DNA of 64,000 nt from Bacillus sp. FJAT-14578 (GTDB taxonomy: Bacteria > Bacillota > Bacilli > Bacillales > Bacillaceae_H), in NCBI RefSeq assembly GCF_000504165.1, contig NZ_KI632507.1, positions 186,286 through 250,285 on the forward strand, read 5' to 3'. This document shows, piece by piece, positions 1-8,609 of this stretch. Numbering within the stretch: position 1 is the stretch's first letter; every line of letters begins with the position of its first letter. Made by a program: the position numbers and the translations under genes. Under the pieces are notes generated by a model. That model worked only from the letters and a program-made list of their open reading frames with translations. It did no database searches and was not told the origin of the DNA.

Positions 1-2
1 CT

Positions 3-152
3 CCAATGTTCCATGAATTATTCGCAGCGGTCTTTCAAGGAAATATGCAGCTAGAAGGAAATCTTAAGGAATTGTATGCCAATTTGAGGTACATGACCCG
101 TTTCCTCGATGTTACTCGTGAAGTCAAAAACACGTTAGTTAAAGGAGTGTAA
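3..152 (+). CDS. C-terminal end of a possible SCP2-type sterol/lipid-binding protein (partial)
   Basis: An open frame enters from the left edge and ends at a TAA at 150-152, giving about 49 residues. The sequence, with a GNMQLEGNLKELYANL stretch, resembles the C-terminal half of SCP2 sterol-carrier domains, where a hydrophobic helix precedes a G-x-L-x-x-x-G-N/D turn. The next gene starts 2 nt later, so both are probably co-transcribed. A ribosome binding site for the next gene lies inside this frame (AAAGGAG at 141-147). The family call rests on a short fragment and could be wrong; the bulk of the gene lies outside the window. Confidence 0.4.
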   Translation, partial: PMFHELFAAVFQGNMQLEGNLKELYANLRYMTRFLDVTREVKNTLVKGV

Positions 153-153
153 A

Positions 154-1020
154 ATGATGGGGAAATTTTCTTCTGTTAAGGGTCAATATGTGTATGTTGA
201 AGTAAATGGTGTTGAATACAAGGTTTATTTTGAGGAAAATGGACAAGGTATCCCATTAGTATGTCAGCATACAGCTGGGTGCGACAGCAGACAATGGCGA
301 GACTTACTTGAAGATCCAAACATCACACAGAATTTTAGGGTGATCGCTTATGATTTACCAAGACACGGTAAATCAGATCCACCTCATAGTGTGGAATGGT
401 GGAAAGAAGAATACAAGCTTACAACAGATTTTTATCTTCAATTTGTGCGTAATTTCTGCGAGGAACTAGAGTTGGAAAATCCTATTTTTATGGGAAGCTC
501 TTTTGGTGGACATGCTGCGCTTCAGTTAGCACTTGAGTATCCTGAGTACTTCCGGGCTACTATACCTGTTGAAGCATCCGATCATACACCAGGGTTTTAT
601 CAGGAATGGTGGAATCATCCCCATACTCATGGAGGAGAAGTTTGTGGATCAGGAGTCTGGGGACTCATGGCTCCACAAAGCCCAGAAAAAGACCGCCGCT
701 TAACATCATGGTACTATAGCCAAGGGGCTCCAGGTGTGTTTAAAGGAGACTTATATTTTTATAGCGTAGATCATGATTTACGAGGAAAGCTTCATCAGAT
801 TGACACGGATAAGTGTCCAGTATATTTGCTGACAGGAGAATATGACTATCTTTCTACACCTGAAGACTCCAAACGTACAGCCGATCAAATCCCAGGAGCT
901 AAGTTTGTAGAAATGAAGGGTATTGGTCATTTCCCAATGAGTGAAAACCATGAAGTTTTTGTGAAATACTTAGAAGAAGTTCTTCAAGATATCTTAACCA
1001 AAGAAAAATCATTAGTATAA
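154..1020 (+). CDS. alpha/beta hydrolase
   Basis: A 288-residue soluble alpha/beta-hydrolase-fold enzyme. The nucleophile elbow G-S-S-F-G-G lies near residue 116, the acid is probably the Asp in GEYDYLS, and the catalytic His is in GIGHFPMSENH near the C terminus. Length and layout fit the lipase/meta-cleavage hydrolase group that cleaves esters or C-C bonds. It follows an SCP2-like tail by 2 nt. The start could be ATG 154 or ATG 157; the latter has better spacing from AAAGGAG. The substrate is unknown; context with the downstream amidohydrolase and DUF59 genes suggests breakdown of a hydrophobic carbon source. Confidence 0.85.
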   Translation: MMGKFSSVKGQYVYVEVNGVEYKVYFEENGQGIPLVCQHTAGCDSRQWRDLLEDPNITQNFRVIAYDLPRHGKSDPPHSVEWWKEEYKLTTDFYLQFVRNFCEELELENPIFMGSSFGGHAALQLALEYPEYFRATIPVEASDHTPGFYQEWWNHPHTHGGEVCGSGVWGLMAPQSPEKDRRLTSWYYSQGAPGVFKGDLYFYSVDHDLRGKLHQIDTDKCPVYLLTGEYDYLSTPEDSKRTADQIPGAKFVEMKGIGHFPMSENHEVFVKYLEEVLQDILTKEKSLV

Positions 1021-1077
1021 AAAAATAAATACAGAATAACCCAGTCTGTTTCAGACGAATCATGACACCATACTTGT

Positions 1078-1160
1078 CTTAGACATACTAGATACACTCT
1101 TTTTTAGATTAATAGTATCAGTATGTCTAAGTTTGATAGATTTCTTGCATCAGAGCTCAA
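1078..1160. repeat. Inverted repeat with IS6-like end sequence
   Basis: CTTAGACATACT (1078-1089) and AGTATGTCTAAG (1120-1131) form a perfect 12-bp inverted repeat. The 3' arm runs on into a stretch around 1132-1157 (gatagatttcttgcatcagagc) that resembles the reverse complement of the left end of the IS6 copies in this window (TTTGCACCAGAACC after a CAAGCTT-like spacer). It therefore looks like a decayed IS6-derived terminus or a small non-autonomous derivative. It is not followed by a T-run, so it is not an obvious terminator. Confidence 0.4.
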
Positions 1161-1436
1161 AAATCCATTATCGCATTGTTTAGATATATAAAAACATGTC
1201 CTACCATACTAATAAATTTTATATATAAAAACATATAATTTTATATTCTATGTTTTTATAATAGGCATTGTAGTAATATTTGCAATATTTAGAAATTAAG
1301 GGTGAGTCTATACGAATGTTTTATCGTTTTACATCTATTCAATGTAAGCGTTTTCTGATTACCCCGATAGTATCACTCTATATTTGCTAATTATTCTACA
1401 CGGATTTTTCTCAATTAAATGGGGGGAGGAATGTAA
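1161..1436. other. Intergenic leader before the amidohydrolase gene
   Basis: AT-rich DNA without a coding frame that I can support. It should hold the promoter for the genes at 1437-3189, because the 416-bp gap from the hydrolase is too long for an operon junction. No convincing -35/-10 pair or operator could be picked out by eye. Confidence 0.4.
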
Positions 1437-2459
1437 ATGTATCGAACGGCAACTGGTGAAGAAATCTTTATTGTTGACAGCCATATCGCATTATGGGATG
1501 GAAGCCCCGAGAACCAACGTAATATTCACGGTGAACAATTCATCAACTGTTTCTACGATTATCACAAGGATCATACTCCTAAAGAAGCTATTTGGCCAAA
1601 AGAAAAATTTCTCAAATATGGCAGTGAAGCATTAATCAACGATGTTTTTGTGAAGGGTCATGTAGATGTAGCGATTTTTCAACCTGTCGTGCTCTCGGAA
1701 TTTTATAAAAACGGATTTGGCAGCTTAAAAGCTAATCATGAACTAGTAAAAAAGTATCCTGGTAGATTCATAGGAAATGGAAATTTCGATCCTCGCGACG
1801 GCAACCGTGGTCTCGAAAATTTGGAATTTCAGAAAAGAGAATATGACATACAGGGTGTGAAGCTTTACACGGCTGAATGGCGCGGTGATTCCAAAGGATA
1901 TAAACTCTCAGATCCTTGGACACAGCGTTACCTCGAAAAATGTCAGGAACTAGGCATTAAAAATATTCATGTTCATAAAGGGCCTACAGTCACTCCGCTC
2001 AACAGAGACGCTTTCGATGTGGCTGATGTTGATGATGCGGCAAGCTCCTTCCCGGAATTAAACTTCATTGTTGAGCACGTTGGGTTGCCTCGATTAGAAG
2101 ATTTCTGTTGGATTGCAACACAAGAGAAAAATGTGTATGCCGGACTGGCTGTCGCTATAGCTTTTATCCAGGATCGTCCTCGTTATTTTGCAGAAATTAT
2201 CAGCGAACTGCTTTACTGGGTGAAGGAGGATCGAATTTTATTTGGCAGTGATTATGCCATTTGGGAACCGGGCTGGTTAATTGAGAAGTTTGTTGATTTT
2301 GAACTTCCGGAAGATATTCAGAAAGAAACAGGTGTAACGCTCGATTTAGCAGTCAAAAAGAAAATACTGGGTGAGAATGCGGCCAAATTGTATGGCATCG
2401 ATATAGAATCTCATAAACAAAAGCTTAAAAATGACGGGTTGCTTGCATCCCTAGTTTAA
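1437..2459 (+). CDS. Amidohydrolase-2 family protein
   Basis: A 340-residue TIM-barrel metal-dependent hydrolase of the amidohydrolase-2 (PF04909) type. Metal-ligand motifs are visible in order: the N-terminal DSHIALWD, IHVHKGP mid-protein, IVEHVGLPR, and a C-terminal GSDYAIWEPGW supplying the catalytic Asp. A strong GGGGGAGGAA site lies about 8 nt before ATG 1437. The next gene (DUF59) starts 13 nt after the stop. In actinobacterial propane/acetone/phenol binuclear-iron monooxygenase clusters an amidohydrolase-2 gene and a DUF59 gene follow the oxygenase subunits in this order, so a role as oxygenase accessory or downstream hydrolase is inferred, not shown. Confidence 0.8.
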   Translation: MYRTATGEEIFIVDSHIALWDGSPENQRNIHGEQFINCFYDYHKDHTPKEAIWPKEKFLKYGSEALINDVFVKGHVDVAIFQPVVLSEFYKNGFGSLKANHELVKKYPGRFIGNGNFDPRDGNRGLENLEFQKREYDIQGVKLYTAEWRGDSKGYKLSDPWTQRYLEKCQELGIKNIHVHKGPTVTPLNRDAFDVADVDDAASSFPELNFIVEHVGLPRLEDFCWIATQEKNVYAGLAVAIAFIQDRPRYFAEIISELLYWVKEDRILFGSDYAIWEPGWLIEKFVDFELPEDIQKETGVTLDLAVKKKILGENAAKLYGIDIESHKQKLKNDGLLASLV

Positions 2460-2472
2460 AGAGGGGAGTACA

Positions 2473-3189
2473 ATGAACAGTAGGGAAAGAGAAGTCTTTA
2501 AAAAATTGGACACTGTTTATGATCCTGAACTGGATCAGTCTCTACCTGAGTTGGGATTTATTAAGGACGTGAAGATAGACGGCAGCGAGGTTCATATTGC
2601 CTTTCGTCTTCCAACTTACTGGTGTTCTCCCAATTTTGCTTTCATTATGGCAGAGGACATACAAAAAAGTGTGTCTCAATTAGACTGGGTTTCAAGAGTA
2701 AAAGTAACGCTGGATGACCATTGCGCTTCAAAGGAAATCAATGATGGTGTCGGAAGCGGCAAGACGTTCAATCAAACGTTTCAAGGAATGTCTACCGGAG
2801 AGCTCGATGAGTTGAGGAGGACGTTTCGCGTCAAGACTTTTTATGCCAGGCAGGAAAGATTAATTAGGCATTTACTATACAAAGCGGAAATTCCTGTAGA
2901 GAGACTAATTCAAATGACAATTCATGAACTAAAGGAGATTTCTGATTTAGATTCTGAAGGATATAGCTTAAAAAGTCGTTACCTCCTAATCCGAGAGGAG
3001 TTAGTCTCAGCAAATCATTCGCGGGCGATTGCTTTTATCACACCTGAAGGCAAACCCATGAATGTTGAAAAATTTCCCGAATATTTCGCGATGATTAAAC
3101 GTACCAGACTCAGCATGGAGTTCAATGGAAACTACTGTAGAAGCCTTTTTGAAACCCGTTATAACCTCGAACAAAGCAGTGTGAACTAA
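2473..3189 (+). CDS. DUF59/MIP18-domain metal-sulfur cluster assembly-type protein
   Basis: A 238-residue protein. Residues about 5-95 form a MIP18/DUF59 domain (REREVFKKLDTVYDPELDQ and a following LGFIKDVKIDG strand), known from SufT/PaaD-type Fe-S assembly factors. The remaining ~140 residues form an unassigned helical extension that is much longer than in a minimal MIP18 protein. Cysteines lie at YWCSP and DDHCAS. Start ATG 2473 follows GAGGGGAG. It is 13 nt behind the amidohydrolase gene and probably shares its transcript. A role in metal-centre maturation of a nearby oxygenase is inference from known gene neighbourhoods. Confidence 0.8.
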   Translation: MNSREREVFKKLDTVYDPELDQSLPELGFIKDVKIDGSEVHIAFRLPTYWCSPNFAFIMAEDIQKSVSQLDWVSRVKVTLDDHCASKEINDGVGSGKTFNQTFQGMSTGELDELRRTFRVKTFYARQERLIRHLLYKAEIPVERLIQMTIHELKEISDLDSEGYSLKSRYLLIREELVSANHSRAIAFITPEGKPMNVEKFPEYFAMIKRTRLSMEFNGNYCRSLFETRYNLEQSSVN

Positions 3190-3245
3190 TATTAATATCC
3201 AATTCTATATATTTACTTAATCATGAAAGGAAAAGGTGATGTAAA

Positions 3246-3818
3246 ATGAGTAAAAAAGTATTGATTATGACTGGCGATGCTGTAGAGGCTTTAGAAGTAT
3301 TTTATCCTTATTACCGCTGTTTAGAGGAAGATATTGAGTGTACAATCGCTTCACCTACGAAAAAGAAATTACAAACGGTTGTCCATGATTTTTTACCTGC
3401 TATGGAGACTTTTACAGAAAAATGGGCTTATCAAATTGATTCACATGAATCTGTTGATAATATTGACCCTGCGCAATTTGACGGATTAATCATTCCAGGA
3501 GGTAGAGCACCTGAATATATTCGAATGAATCCGAAAGTTCAGGAAATTGCTGCTTACTTTCTAAAAGAAGATAAGCCGCTAGGTGTCATCTGTCATGGAC
3601 AGCTGGTCTTAACGACAGTGCGTGAGTATATCCAGGGAAGAGAAATGACTGCGTACACAGCATGTAGACCAGAGCTGGAAGCGGCAGGAGCTACATATGT
3701 TGAAGAAATGCTTCATGTGGATGGCAATATCGTGTCCGGCCACGCATGGCCTGATCTTCCTGGCTTCATGAAAGAATTCTTTAAGTTGCTGAATGTTAAA
3801 AAAGAAGCTGCTGTTTAA
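3246..3818 (+). CDS. DJ-1/PfpI family protein (copy A)
   Basis: A 190-residue DJ-1/PfpI (class I glutamine-amidotransferase-like) protein. The nucleophile elbow is VICHGQ, with the catalytic Cys flanked by Gly/His, and the upstream GGRAPEY loop carries the usual acidic partner. Family members act as glyoxalase III-like hydratases, deglycases or proteases/chaperones. It is roughly 60% identical by eye to the copy at 16646-17197 in the RuMP cluster, so both probably treat the same kind of reactive carbonyl. A good terminator follows at 3827-3860, closing this gene set. Confidence 0.85.
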   Translation: MSKKVLIMTGDAVEALEVFYPYYRCLEEDIECTIASPTKKKLQTVVHDFLPAMETFTEKWAYQIDSHESVDNIDPAQFDGLIIPGGRAPEYIRMNPKVQEIAAYFLKEDKPLGVICHGQLVLTTVREYIQGREMTAYTACRPELEAAGATYVEEMLHVDGNIVSGHAWPDLPGFMKEFFKLLNVKKEAAV

Positions 3819-3826
3819 AATGGAAT

Positions 3827-3860
3827 AAAAAAGGACTGGTCTTGGAATCAGTCCTTTTTT
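3827..3860 (+). terminator. Rho-independent terminator
   Basis: AAAAAAGGACTG (3827-3838) pairs perfectly with CAGTCCTTTTTT (3849-3860) around a 10-nt loop and ends in a T-run. It terminates the pfpI copy A transcript. Confidence 0.9.
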
Positions 3861-3915
3861 ATTCTAAAGTTTTAGGAATATCTATATGTTCAGATAACTG
3901 GCGGTGATGTGAGAT

Positions 3916-5091
3916 ATGAAGTTGTTGCCTAAAATTGCGACAAAAATTGTAAGTGAGGTACAACAAGTTATTAATGAAGATATTATCGTTGTTGACACAA
4001 ACAGCATAATAATAGCCTCTACACAAAACAGCAGGGTAGGGACATTTCATGAAGGTGCTCAAAGAGTCTTAGGTTCAAAACATAAACTCTATATTCATCA
4101 AACAATGGCAGCAGAACTAAAGGGCGTTAGAGAGGGCATCAACATGCCGATTATGTTTGAGGAGCGTGTGATTGGTGTTATCGGAGTAACTGGAAACCCG
4201 AAAGAAGTAGGACCTTACGCAGAATTGACCCGGAGAATGACGGAATTAATTATTCGCGAGGCTCATTATGCAGAACAAATTGAATGGAAAACAAGAGGAT
4301 TAGACGCTTATTTTTATGAATGGGTTAATTTAACATCTGTTGATCAAGAGTTTTTGGATCGAGGAATTATGCTTGGGATTCCCATACATAACGCCCATGT
4401 GTGCTGTCTGATGCAATTAGGGATTTCGGCGCTTCATGATCATGAGGCACAGTGGATGCAGCGGGAGATTCTTGAACTATTTCAACGGTTTTTTCAAAAT
4501 GAAAACGACTTTATTATTCGCTGGGGGCAGGGACGCTTTTTATTATTAAAAAGTGCCAATCCGAGTTTTAGCCGTTCGCGGTTCTGTTATCAATTAGAGG
4601 AATTTCAAAAAAGCTTTCAAAACAGATACAAAAGTACCATATCCGTTGGGGTAGGTAAAACACCAGGAACACATGTTATTCACCGGTCATACAGAGAAGC
4701 GAAAAAGGCGTTGAAAGTTGCTGAAAAGCAGAGCGGCATTGTTTTTTACGAAGACCTCGTAATCGATATCATTCTTGAGGAAGTGCCTGTTGAAACGCAA
4801 GAAGAGTTTTTGGACCGTACCATTCATATATTGACAGAACAAAAAGAATTAATTGAAACACTGCAATCTTATTTGCGAAATAACCAGTCTATTAAGAGTA
4901 CTGCGGCGGAAATGCATCTTCATATTAATACACTTCACTATCGTTTAAAACAAATTAAAGAATTAACAGGGATTGATCCGAAAGAAACGGAAGGAATTGT
5001 TCTTTTTTATTTGGCGCTGTTGTTTTTAAAAGATTTGTATAGAGATAAAAGAAAGCATTCTATGTCTGCACCAACTACCGCATCGATTTGA
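3916..5091 (+). CDS. CdaR/PucR-type sugar-diacid regulator
   Basis: A 391-residue regulator. Residues ~1-135 form a sugar-diacid recognition domain (start LPKIATKIVSEVQQV), a middle GGDEF-like PucR linker follows, and residues ~315-375 form a C-terminal PucR helix-turn-helix with TAAEMHLHINTLHYRLKQIK. Members such as CdaR activate hydroxy-acid or diacid catabolic genes. It stands alone between two terminator/promoter regions and may control either the genes to its left or distant genes. The start with a weak GGTGATGTG site is the only reasonable one before the domain. Confidence 0.85.
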   Translation: MKLLPKIATKIVSEVQQVINEDIIVVDTNSIIIASTQNSRVGTFHEGAQRVLGSKHKLYIHQTMAAELKGVREGINMPIMFEERVIGVIGVTGNPKEVGPYAELTRRMTELIIREAHYAEQIEWKTRGLDAYFYEWVNLTSVDQEFLDRGIMLGIPIHNAHVCCLMQLGISALHDHEAQWMQREILELFQRFFQNENDFIIRWGQGRFLLLKSANPSFSRSRFCYQLEEFQKSFQNRYKSTISVGVGKTPGTHVIHRSYREAKKALKVAEKQSGIVFYEDLVIDIILEEVPVETQEEFLDRTIHILTEQKELIETLQSYLRNNQSIKSTAAEMHLHINTLHYRLKQIKELTGIDPKETEGIVLFYLALLFLKDLYRDKRKHSMSAPTTASI

Positions 5092-5134
5092 AATGATTAT
5101 TAAAACAAAACATAGTTAAGTTGTGCATTTTTCC

Positions 5135-5188
5135 TTGACAAAAAATAAATACTATATAATAATTAATATTGAATTAGAATTATTATAG
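5135..5188 (+). promoter_or_regulatory. ahpC promoter with PerR box
   Basis: A TTGACA -35 lies at 5135-5140 with an AT-rich -10 region around 5155-5162 (TATAATAA). Just downstream, TTAGAATTATTATAG at 5174-5188 matches 13 of 15 positions of the PerR box TTATAATnATTATAA. Its position over the start site fits peroxide-derepressed control of ahpCF, as known in Bacillus. The exact -10 hexamer is ambiguous because of overlapping TA-rich choices. Confidence 0.75.
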
Positions 5189-5266
5189 TTAACTGAATCC
5201 TTTACTGTATGTCCTCAGCAAGCTATTTATAATTCTCAAAAACCACACTTAGGAGGAACATTCATT

Positions 5267-5830
5267 ATGTCTCTAATTGGAACAGAAGTAAAACCATTCG
5301 GAGCAAAAGCTTTCCATAACGGTGAATTTATCGATGTTACGGAAGAAAACTTTAAAGGTAAATGGAGTGTAGTTTGCTTTTACCCAGCAGATTTTACATT
5401 CGTATGCCCTACTGAACTTGAAGACCTGCAAAACGAATACGCAACTCTGAAAGAACTTGGCGTAGAAGTATACTCCGTTTCAACGGATACGCATTTTACA
5501 CATAAGGCATGGCATGATCACTCAGAAACTATTGGCAAAATTAAATATATTATGATCGGCGACCCTTCACAAAAGATCTCTCGCAACTTCGACGTACTAA
5601 ACGAAGAAGAAGGTCTTGCTGATCGCGGTACTTTTGTCATCGATCCAGACGGTATCATTCAAACTGTCGAAATTAATGCAGGCGGCATCGGCCGTGATGC
5701 AAGCACTCTTGTCAACAAGATTAAGGCAGCACAGTATGTTCGCAACAATCCTGGTGAAGTTTGCCCGGCTAAATGGCAAGAAGGTGCTGCAACACTTAAG
5801 CCAAGCCTTGATCTTGTAGGAAAGATTTAA
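5267..5830 (+). CDS. ahpC: Alkyl hydroperoxide reductase subunit C (2-Cys peroxiredoxin)
   Basis: A 187-residue typical AhpC. The peroxidatic Cys is C47 in FTFVCPTE and the resolving Cys is C166 in GEVCPAKW, both in their usual places. It reduces H2O2, organic peroxides and peroxynitrite with electrons from AhpF. AGGAGG at 5251-5256 sits 10 nt before the ATG. The gene is 12 nt upstream of ahpF in a two-gene operon under a PerR-type promoter. Length equals that of B. subtilis AhpC. Confidence 0.97.
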   Translation: MSLIGTEVKPFGAKAFHNGEFIDVTEENFKGKWSVVCFYPADFTFVCPTELEDLQNEYATLKELGVEVYSVSTDTHFTHKAWHDHSETIGKIKYIMIGDPSQKISRNFDVLNEEEGLADRGTFVIDPDGIIQTVEINAGGIGRDASTLVNKIKAAQYVRNNPGEVCPAKWQEGAATLKPSLDLVGKI

Positions 5831-5842
5831 GGAGCACAATCA

Positions 5843-7372
5843 ATGATACTAGATGCAGATATCAAAGCACAATTAGCCCAATATCTTCAAATGATGGAGG
5901 GCAATGTGCTGCTCAAAGTTAGCGCAGGATCCGATGACGTATCCCGTGACATGCTGTTATTAGTGGACGAATTAGCCACTATGTCATCTCACATTAAGGT
6001 AGAGAAAACAGAATTACAGAGAACGCCGAGCTTTAGTGTCAATCGTATCGGTGAAGACACTGGAGTAACTTTTGCCGGTATCCCACTGGGCCACGAATTT
6101 ACTTCATTAGTGTTAGCTCTCTTGCAGGTGAGTGGAAGAGCTCCAAAGGTTGATCAGAAGGTCATTGATCAAGTGAAAAGCATTAAGGGTCAATATCATT
6201 TTGAATCTTACATCAGCCTGACTTGCCATAACTGTCCTGATGTTGTACAAGCACTGAACTTGATGAGCATTCTTAACCCTGGTATTTCGCATACGATGAT
6301 TGATGGTGCAGCATTCAAGGAAGAAGTGGAAAGCAAGGGCATCATGGCAGTGCCAACGGTGTTCCTAAATGGAGAATCGTTTGGCAGCGGCCGTATGTCA
6401 CTTGAAGAAATCCTTGCCAAAATGGGGAGTACTGCGGACGCATCAGAGTTTGCTGACAAAGACCCATTCGATGTGCTTGTTGTCGGAGGCGGACCAGCCG
6501 GTGCAAGTGCAGCTGTCTATGCAGCACGTAAAGGCATTCGTACAGGCATTGTTGCTGAACGCTTTGGCGGTCAGATTATGGACACCCTGGGCATTGAGAA
6601 CTTTATCAGTGTAAAACACACTGAGGGTCCTAAGCTCGCAGCAAGTCTTGAAGAACATGTCAAAGAGTATAACATTGATATAATGAATTTACAGCGTGCC
6701 AAACGTTTAGAAAAGAAGGACCTCATCGAAATTGAACTCGAAAACGGTGCTGTTCTAAAGAGCAAAACCGTCATTCTTTCAACAGGTGCCCGTTGGCGCA
6801 ATGTTGGTGTACCAGGCGAAGCAGAGTTCAAGAACAAAGGTGTAGCATACTGCCCTCATTGTGACGGTCCATTATTTGCCGGAAAACACGTAGCCGTAAT
6901 TGGCGGCGGTAATTCGGGTATTGAGGCGGCAATTGATCTTGCAGGTATTGTAAAGCATGTAACAGTTCTTGAATTTATGCCAGAGCTGAAAGCTGATGGT
7001 GTACTCCAAGAACGTCTTTACAGTCTGCCTAACGTAACGGTCCTAAAGAACGTTCAAACAAAAGAAATTACCGGCACTGACAAAGTTAACGGTATTTCTT
7101 ACATTGACCGCGAGACGGAAGAAGTTCATCACATTGAATTGCAGGGTGTATTCGTTCAAATCGGCCTTGTACCTAATACCGACTGGTTAGGTGAAACGGT
7201 TGAACGTACTCGCGTAGGGGAAATCGTAGTCGATAAACATGGCGCAACAAACATCCCTGGCGTATTTGCTGCAGGCGACTGTACGGATAGCGCATATAAG
7301 CAAATCATTATTTCTATGGGATCAGGTGCAACTGCAGCCTTAGGCGCATTTGATTATCTAATCCGAAATTAA
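5843..7372 (+). CDS. ahpF: Alkyl hydroperoxide reductase subunit F
   Basis: A 509-residue flavoprotein disulfide reductase that feeds NADH electrons to AhpC. The N-terminal tandem thioredoxin-fold domain carries C128-HN-C131. An FAD-binding GGGPAG lies at about 215-220, a CPHC redox pair at 337/340, and an NADH-binding GGGNSG near 355. The C-terminal GVFAAGDCTD motif completes the thioredoxin-reductase-like core. It is full length. A strong stem-loop terminator follows at 7473. Confidence 0.97.
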   Translation: MILDADIKAQLAQYLQMMEGNVLLKVSAGSDDVSRDMLLLVDELATMSSHIKVEKTELQRTPSFSVNRIGEDTGVTFAGIPLGHEFTSLVLALLQVSGRAPKVDQKVIDQVKSIKGQYHFESYISLTCHNCPDVVQALNLMSILNPGISHTMIDGAAFKEEVESKGIMAVPTVFLNGESFGSGRMSLEEILAKMGSTADASEFADKDPFDVLVVGGGPAGASAAVYAARKGIRTGIVAERFGGQIMDTLGIENFISVKHTEGPKLAASLEEHVKEYNIDIMNLQRAKRLEKKDLIEIELENGAVLKSKTVILSTGARWRNVGVPGEAEFKNKGVAYCPHCDGPLFAGKHVAVIGGGNSGIEAAIDLAGIVKHVTVLEFMPELKADGVLQERLYSLPNVTVLKNVQTKEITGTDKVNGISYIDRETEEVHHIELQGVFVQIGLVPNTDWLGETVERTRVGEIVVDKHGATNIPGVFAAGDCTDSAYKQIIISMGSGATAALGAFDYLIRN

Positions 7373-7472
7373 TGAACGGACATGAGTAATACGTACCGTT
7401 GATAAACTGTTTTACCGCAGTAACCTCTTTGTTAGCACGCGGCATAAACAATCCGATATCCTTTCATCTTCG

Positions 7473-7520
7473 AAAGTCGCTGTGCTACCTGACCGGTAGT
7501 ACAGCGACTTTCTTTCTTTT
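7473..7520 (+). terminator. ahpCF terminator
   Basis: A 17-bp stem with one G-T wobble: AAAGTCGCTGTGCTACC (7473-7489) against GGTAGTACAGCGACTTT (7495-7511), followed by a CTTTCTTTT tail. IS6 copy 1 begins 2 nt after it, so the insertion spared ahpCF termination. Confidence 0.9.
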
Positions 7521-7521
7521 C

Positions 7522-8383
7522 GGTTCTGGTGCAAAAACCTCCAAATAATTGCAATTATTCTATAAAGCTTGGACATACTAATACTACCACTCTAAAAAAG
7601 GACGTGATTAGTATGGAAAAGCAAAATCTATTCAAGTGGAAACATTATCAACCTGATATGATTTTATTAACCGTGAGATGGTACCTACGGTACAACCTCA
7701 GTTTTCGTGATTTAGTCGAAATGATGGAAGAACGCGGGCTATCCATTGCTCATACAACCATCATGCGCTGGGTTCATCAGTATGGTCCTGAATTAGATGA
7801 GCAAGTACGGCGTCATCTTAAGCCAACCAATGATTCTTGGAGAGTCGATGAGACGTATGTGAAAGTCAAAGGTCAATGGATGTACCTATATCGTGCCGTT
7901 GATTCAGAAGGAAATACGATTGATTTTTATTTAAGCAAAACAAGGGATCATAAGGCTGCAAAGCACTTTTTCAAGAAAGCTTTGCGGTCTTTTCATGTTT
8001 CAAAGCCCCGTGTTATCACAGTAGACAAGAACCCAGCCTATCCTATGGCGATCGAAAAGTTGAGGAAAGAGAAAAAGATGCCCGTAGGCATCCAAATAAG
8101 GCAGATAAAATATCTGAATAACATTGTAGAACAAGATCATCGTTTTATTAAAAAGAGAGTTCGTTCGATGTTAGGATTAAAAACATTTCGTACCGCCAAA
8201 TCTATTCTTTCGGGAATAGAAGCGATGCATACCATTAAAAAAGGACAACTTGCTTTACGGGACAAGTCTGTCCAAAATCAAGTGAAGTTCATTCATCAAT
8301 TATTTGGAATGGCTGCATAAGAACAGATTCCATTAGCAATCCATATACCTCTTTCAAATAAATGCAATCTTTGCACCAGAACC
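7522..8383 (+). mobile_element. IS6-family insertion sequence, copy 1
   Basis: An 862-bp element bounded by inverted ends GGTTCTGGTGCAAA (7522-7535) and TTTGCACCAGAACC (8370-8383), characteristic of the IS6/IS26/IS240 group. One transposase gene fills it. The flanking octamers (ttcttttc / caatatca) differ, so there is no target duplication, which suggests recombination or adjacent deletion after insertion. A second copy of the same length and orientation lies at 10112-10973. Confidence 0.92.
7613..8320 (+). CDS. IS6-family DDE transposase
   Basis: A 235-residue transposase. A zinc-ribbon-less N terminus with helix-turn-helix (SFRDLVEMMEERGLSIAHTT) is followed by the DDE catalytic triad: Asp in WRVDETYVKV, Asp in VITVDKNPAY and Glu in NIVEQDHRFIK. 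ATG 7613 follows AAAAGGACGTG; an upstream in-frame GTG lies inside the inverted repeat and is unlikely to be used. The length is standard for the family and no frameshift is seen, so it may be active. Confidence 0.93.
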   Translation: MEKQNLFKWKHYQPDMILLTVRWYLRYNLSFRDLVEMMEERGLSIAHTTIMRWVHQYGPELDEQVRRHLKPTNDSWRVDETYVKVKGQWMYLYRAVDSEGNTIDFYLSKTRDHKAAKHFFKKALRSFHVSKPRVITVDKNPAYPMAIEKLRKEKKMPVGIQIRQIKYLNNIVEQDHRFIKKRVRSMLGLKTFRTAKSILSGIEAMHTIKKGQLALRDKSVQNQVKFIHQLFGMAA

Positions 8384-8609
8384 CAATATCATAAAAAAAA
8401 AACCGCCCATTTGAGCGGACATTTACCTATTCAACGACCTCTAAAGAAGCAGGTGCTATACAGTAGAGTATCTAATTATGGATGTCATTTCAAAAATTTT
8501 GGAATATGTTAGATAAAAACTTCGGATAATACTCTATATACAACTGGGTTGGAAAGAAGTACATACCTTTTAAAAAGTTTTAAATGCGGCAATTATTGGA
8601 GGTTTTAAG

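Noticed and set aside
1384..1635. 83-codon plus-strand frame overlapping the amidohydrolase start
   Set aside because: It overlaps the well-supported amidohydrolase in another frame and has no family motif.
3859..4062. Minus-strand frame in the CdaR-type gene
   Set aside because: It lies inside a clear coding region on the other strand and has no ribosome binding site.
7514..8391. Target-site duplication of IS6 copy 1
   Set aside because: The flanking octamers differ, so no duplication can be claimed; the same holds for copy 2.
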